Made by a program: the position numbers and the translations under genes
NCBI RefSeq assembly: GCF_964340395.1
Contig: NC_135567.1
Location: 21,125,306-21,155,305 of the forward strand
Direction of reading: 5' to 3'
DNA length: 30,000 nucleotides
Source of the DNA: Glandiceps talaboti
Taxonomy: Eukaryota; Hemichordata; Enteropneusta; Spengelidae
Shown: piece after piece, positions 29,616 through 30,000 of the stretch
Layout: the number at the start of each line of letters is the position of its first letter
How positions within the stretch are numbered: position 1 is the first letter of the stretch
The notes under the pieces: model-generated
Seen by the model: the letters and a program-made list of their open reading frames with translations, nothing else
Told to the model about the DNA's origin: nothing
Database searches by the model: none

Positions 29616-29738
29616 ATATTAATGAATGCCAAACAAATAGTCACAGATGTAATGATAATGCTTCCTGTCATAACAAAGATGGCTATTACACATGTACATG
29701 TCATGCTGGTTTCCGTGGTAATGGATACTGGTGCGAAG
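29616..29738 (+). CDS. Exon 20: cbEGF domain
   Basis: 123 nt, phase 1-1, between CCTTTCACAG and GTATGT. It encodes D-I-N-E-C, six cysteines and G-F-R-G-N-G-Y-W-C. The segment C-H-N-K-D-G-Y-Y-T-C-T-C fits the hydroxylation consensus. The donor leads to a further exon beyond the window. The remaining 29739-30000 is AT-rich intron with no feature I can support. Confidence 0.92.
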
Positions 29739-30000
29739 GTATGTCAAATTAAGTGGTTACATTGACTTTTTTCAAGAACACATCCTTAATTTCGTAAACT
29801 TCAGTGCGAATCTTTATTTACTTACTGTAATAATAATATAACTTTTATTGCCATTTGCATAAATTGCATTGGAAATTGACTTTTCATGTGTACTCATGAA
29901 AAGAGGTGAATAAAAACTGAAAACTTTCTGGAAACAACAACATTTGAATAAAACTGTGGAAAGAAAATGCAAGTGAAATGTAAAAGCAAGAGATAAAAGT

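Larger units (their letters stand above)
2445..29738 (+). other. Multi-EGF-domain extracellular protein gene, internal part (20 exons)
   Basis: This gene span is defined by 20 exons joined by GT-AG introns, every one in phase 1, so any exon can be skipped or added without a frameshift. Exons: 2445-2567, 3004-3075, 4789-4914, 5339-5464, 6152-6403, 7029-7154, 9266-9388, 10541-10666, 13516-13641, 15384-15503, 16274-16399, 17315-17440, 17958-18080, 20711-20848, 22384-22512, 22880-23005, 26163-26279, 27175-27297, 29185-29301, 29616-29738. The product has 20 EGF-type domains, each normally with six cysteines (C1-C3, C2-C4, C5-C6 pairing in the family). About fourteen carry the Asp/Asn hydroxylation consensus C-x-[DN]-x4-[FY]-x-C-x-C, typical of calcium-stabilised rod-like EGF arrays. 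Neither the start (signal peptide) nor the end (anchor or C-terminal domain) is in the window. Family is fibrillin/fibulin/nidogen/uromodulin-like by architecture only. Confidence 0.9.

Noticed and set aside
29853-29860. ATTTGCAT octamer (POU-type site)
   Set aside because: An 8-mer of this kind is expected about once by chance in 30 kb on two strands; no supporting context.

Overview
The window is genomic DNA from an invertebrate animal. The evidence is a split gene with GT-AG introns, calcium-binding EGF (cbEGF) exons that are all phase 1-1, non-LTR retrotransposon remnants and very heavy minisatellite content. I cannot fix the phylum from the sequence: a cnidarian, a lophotrochozoan and a basal deuterostome such as amphioxus all remain possible.

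One gene on the + strand occupies about 2445-29738 and continues beyond both edges. I resolve 20 exons. All are phase 1 at both ends and 72-252 nt long, and together they give 2568 nt (856 codons) when the last acceptor of exon 19 is used. They encode 20 EGF-type domains, mostly cbEGF with the D-[IK]-[DN]-E-C start and the G-[YF]-x-G-x-G-x-x-C end, plus one 24-codon exon holding only the C5-C6 half of an EGF. No signal peptide, transmembrane segment, TB/8-Cys, LamG or ZP domain is seen, so this is the middle of a large extracellular multi-EGF protein (fibrillin/fibulin/nidogen/uromodulin-like architecture; orthology not assignable).

The introns are dominated by tandem arrays with unit lengths of 17 to 101 bp. 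By hand count these cover roughly 18 kb, about 60% of the window. Region by region: 1-1055, 5'-truncated CR1/L2-like LINE on the - strand; 1056-2444, a small repeat carrying four CTCF-like motifs and a 40-bp array; 2445-7154, exons 1-6 with a LINE-derived 68-bp array; 7155-13515, three large arrays (45, 43 and 45 bp) around exons 7-8; 13516-18080, exons 9-13 with a 70-bp array made from the end of exon 9; 18081-22383, arrays of 23/24 bp, (CA)n and 49 bp around exon 14; 22384-27297, exons 15-18 with 42-, 26-, 42- and 32-bp arrays nearby; 28035-29222, a 22-copy 54-bp array made from the acceptor and first half of exon 19; then exon 20.

The most interesting pattern is that tandem duplication here repeatedly spans exon-intron boundaries. 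Exon 9 is followed by 18 further copies of its own 3' half plus 5' splice site. Exon 19 is preceded by 21 extra copies of its own acceptor plus 5' half, all exactly 54 bp, all in frame and almost all differing only at synonymous sites. Exons 2, 3, 6, 12 and 13 show smaller versions. The result is a gene with arrays of decoy or alternative splice sites. The very long open frames inside the arrays come from unit lengths divisible by three and are not genes.
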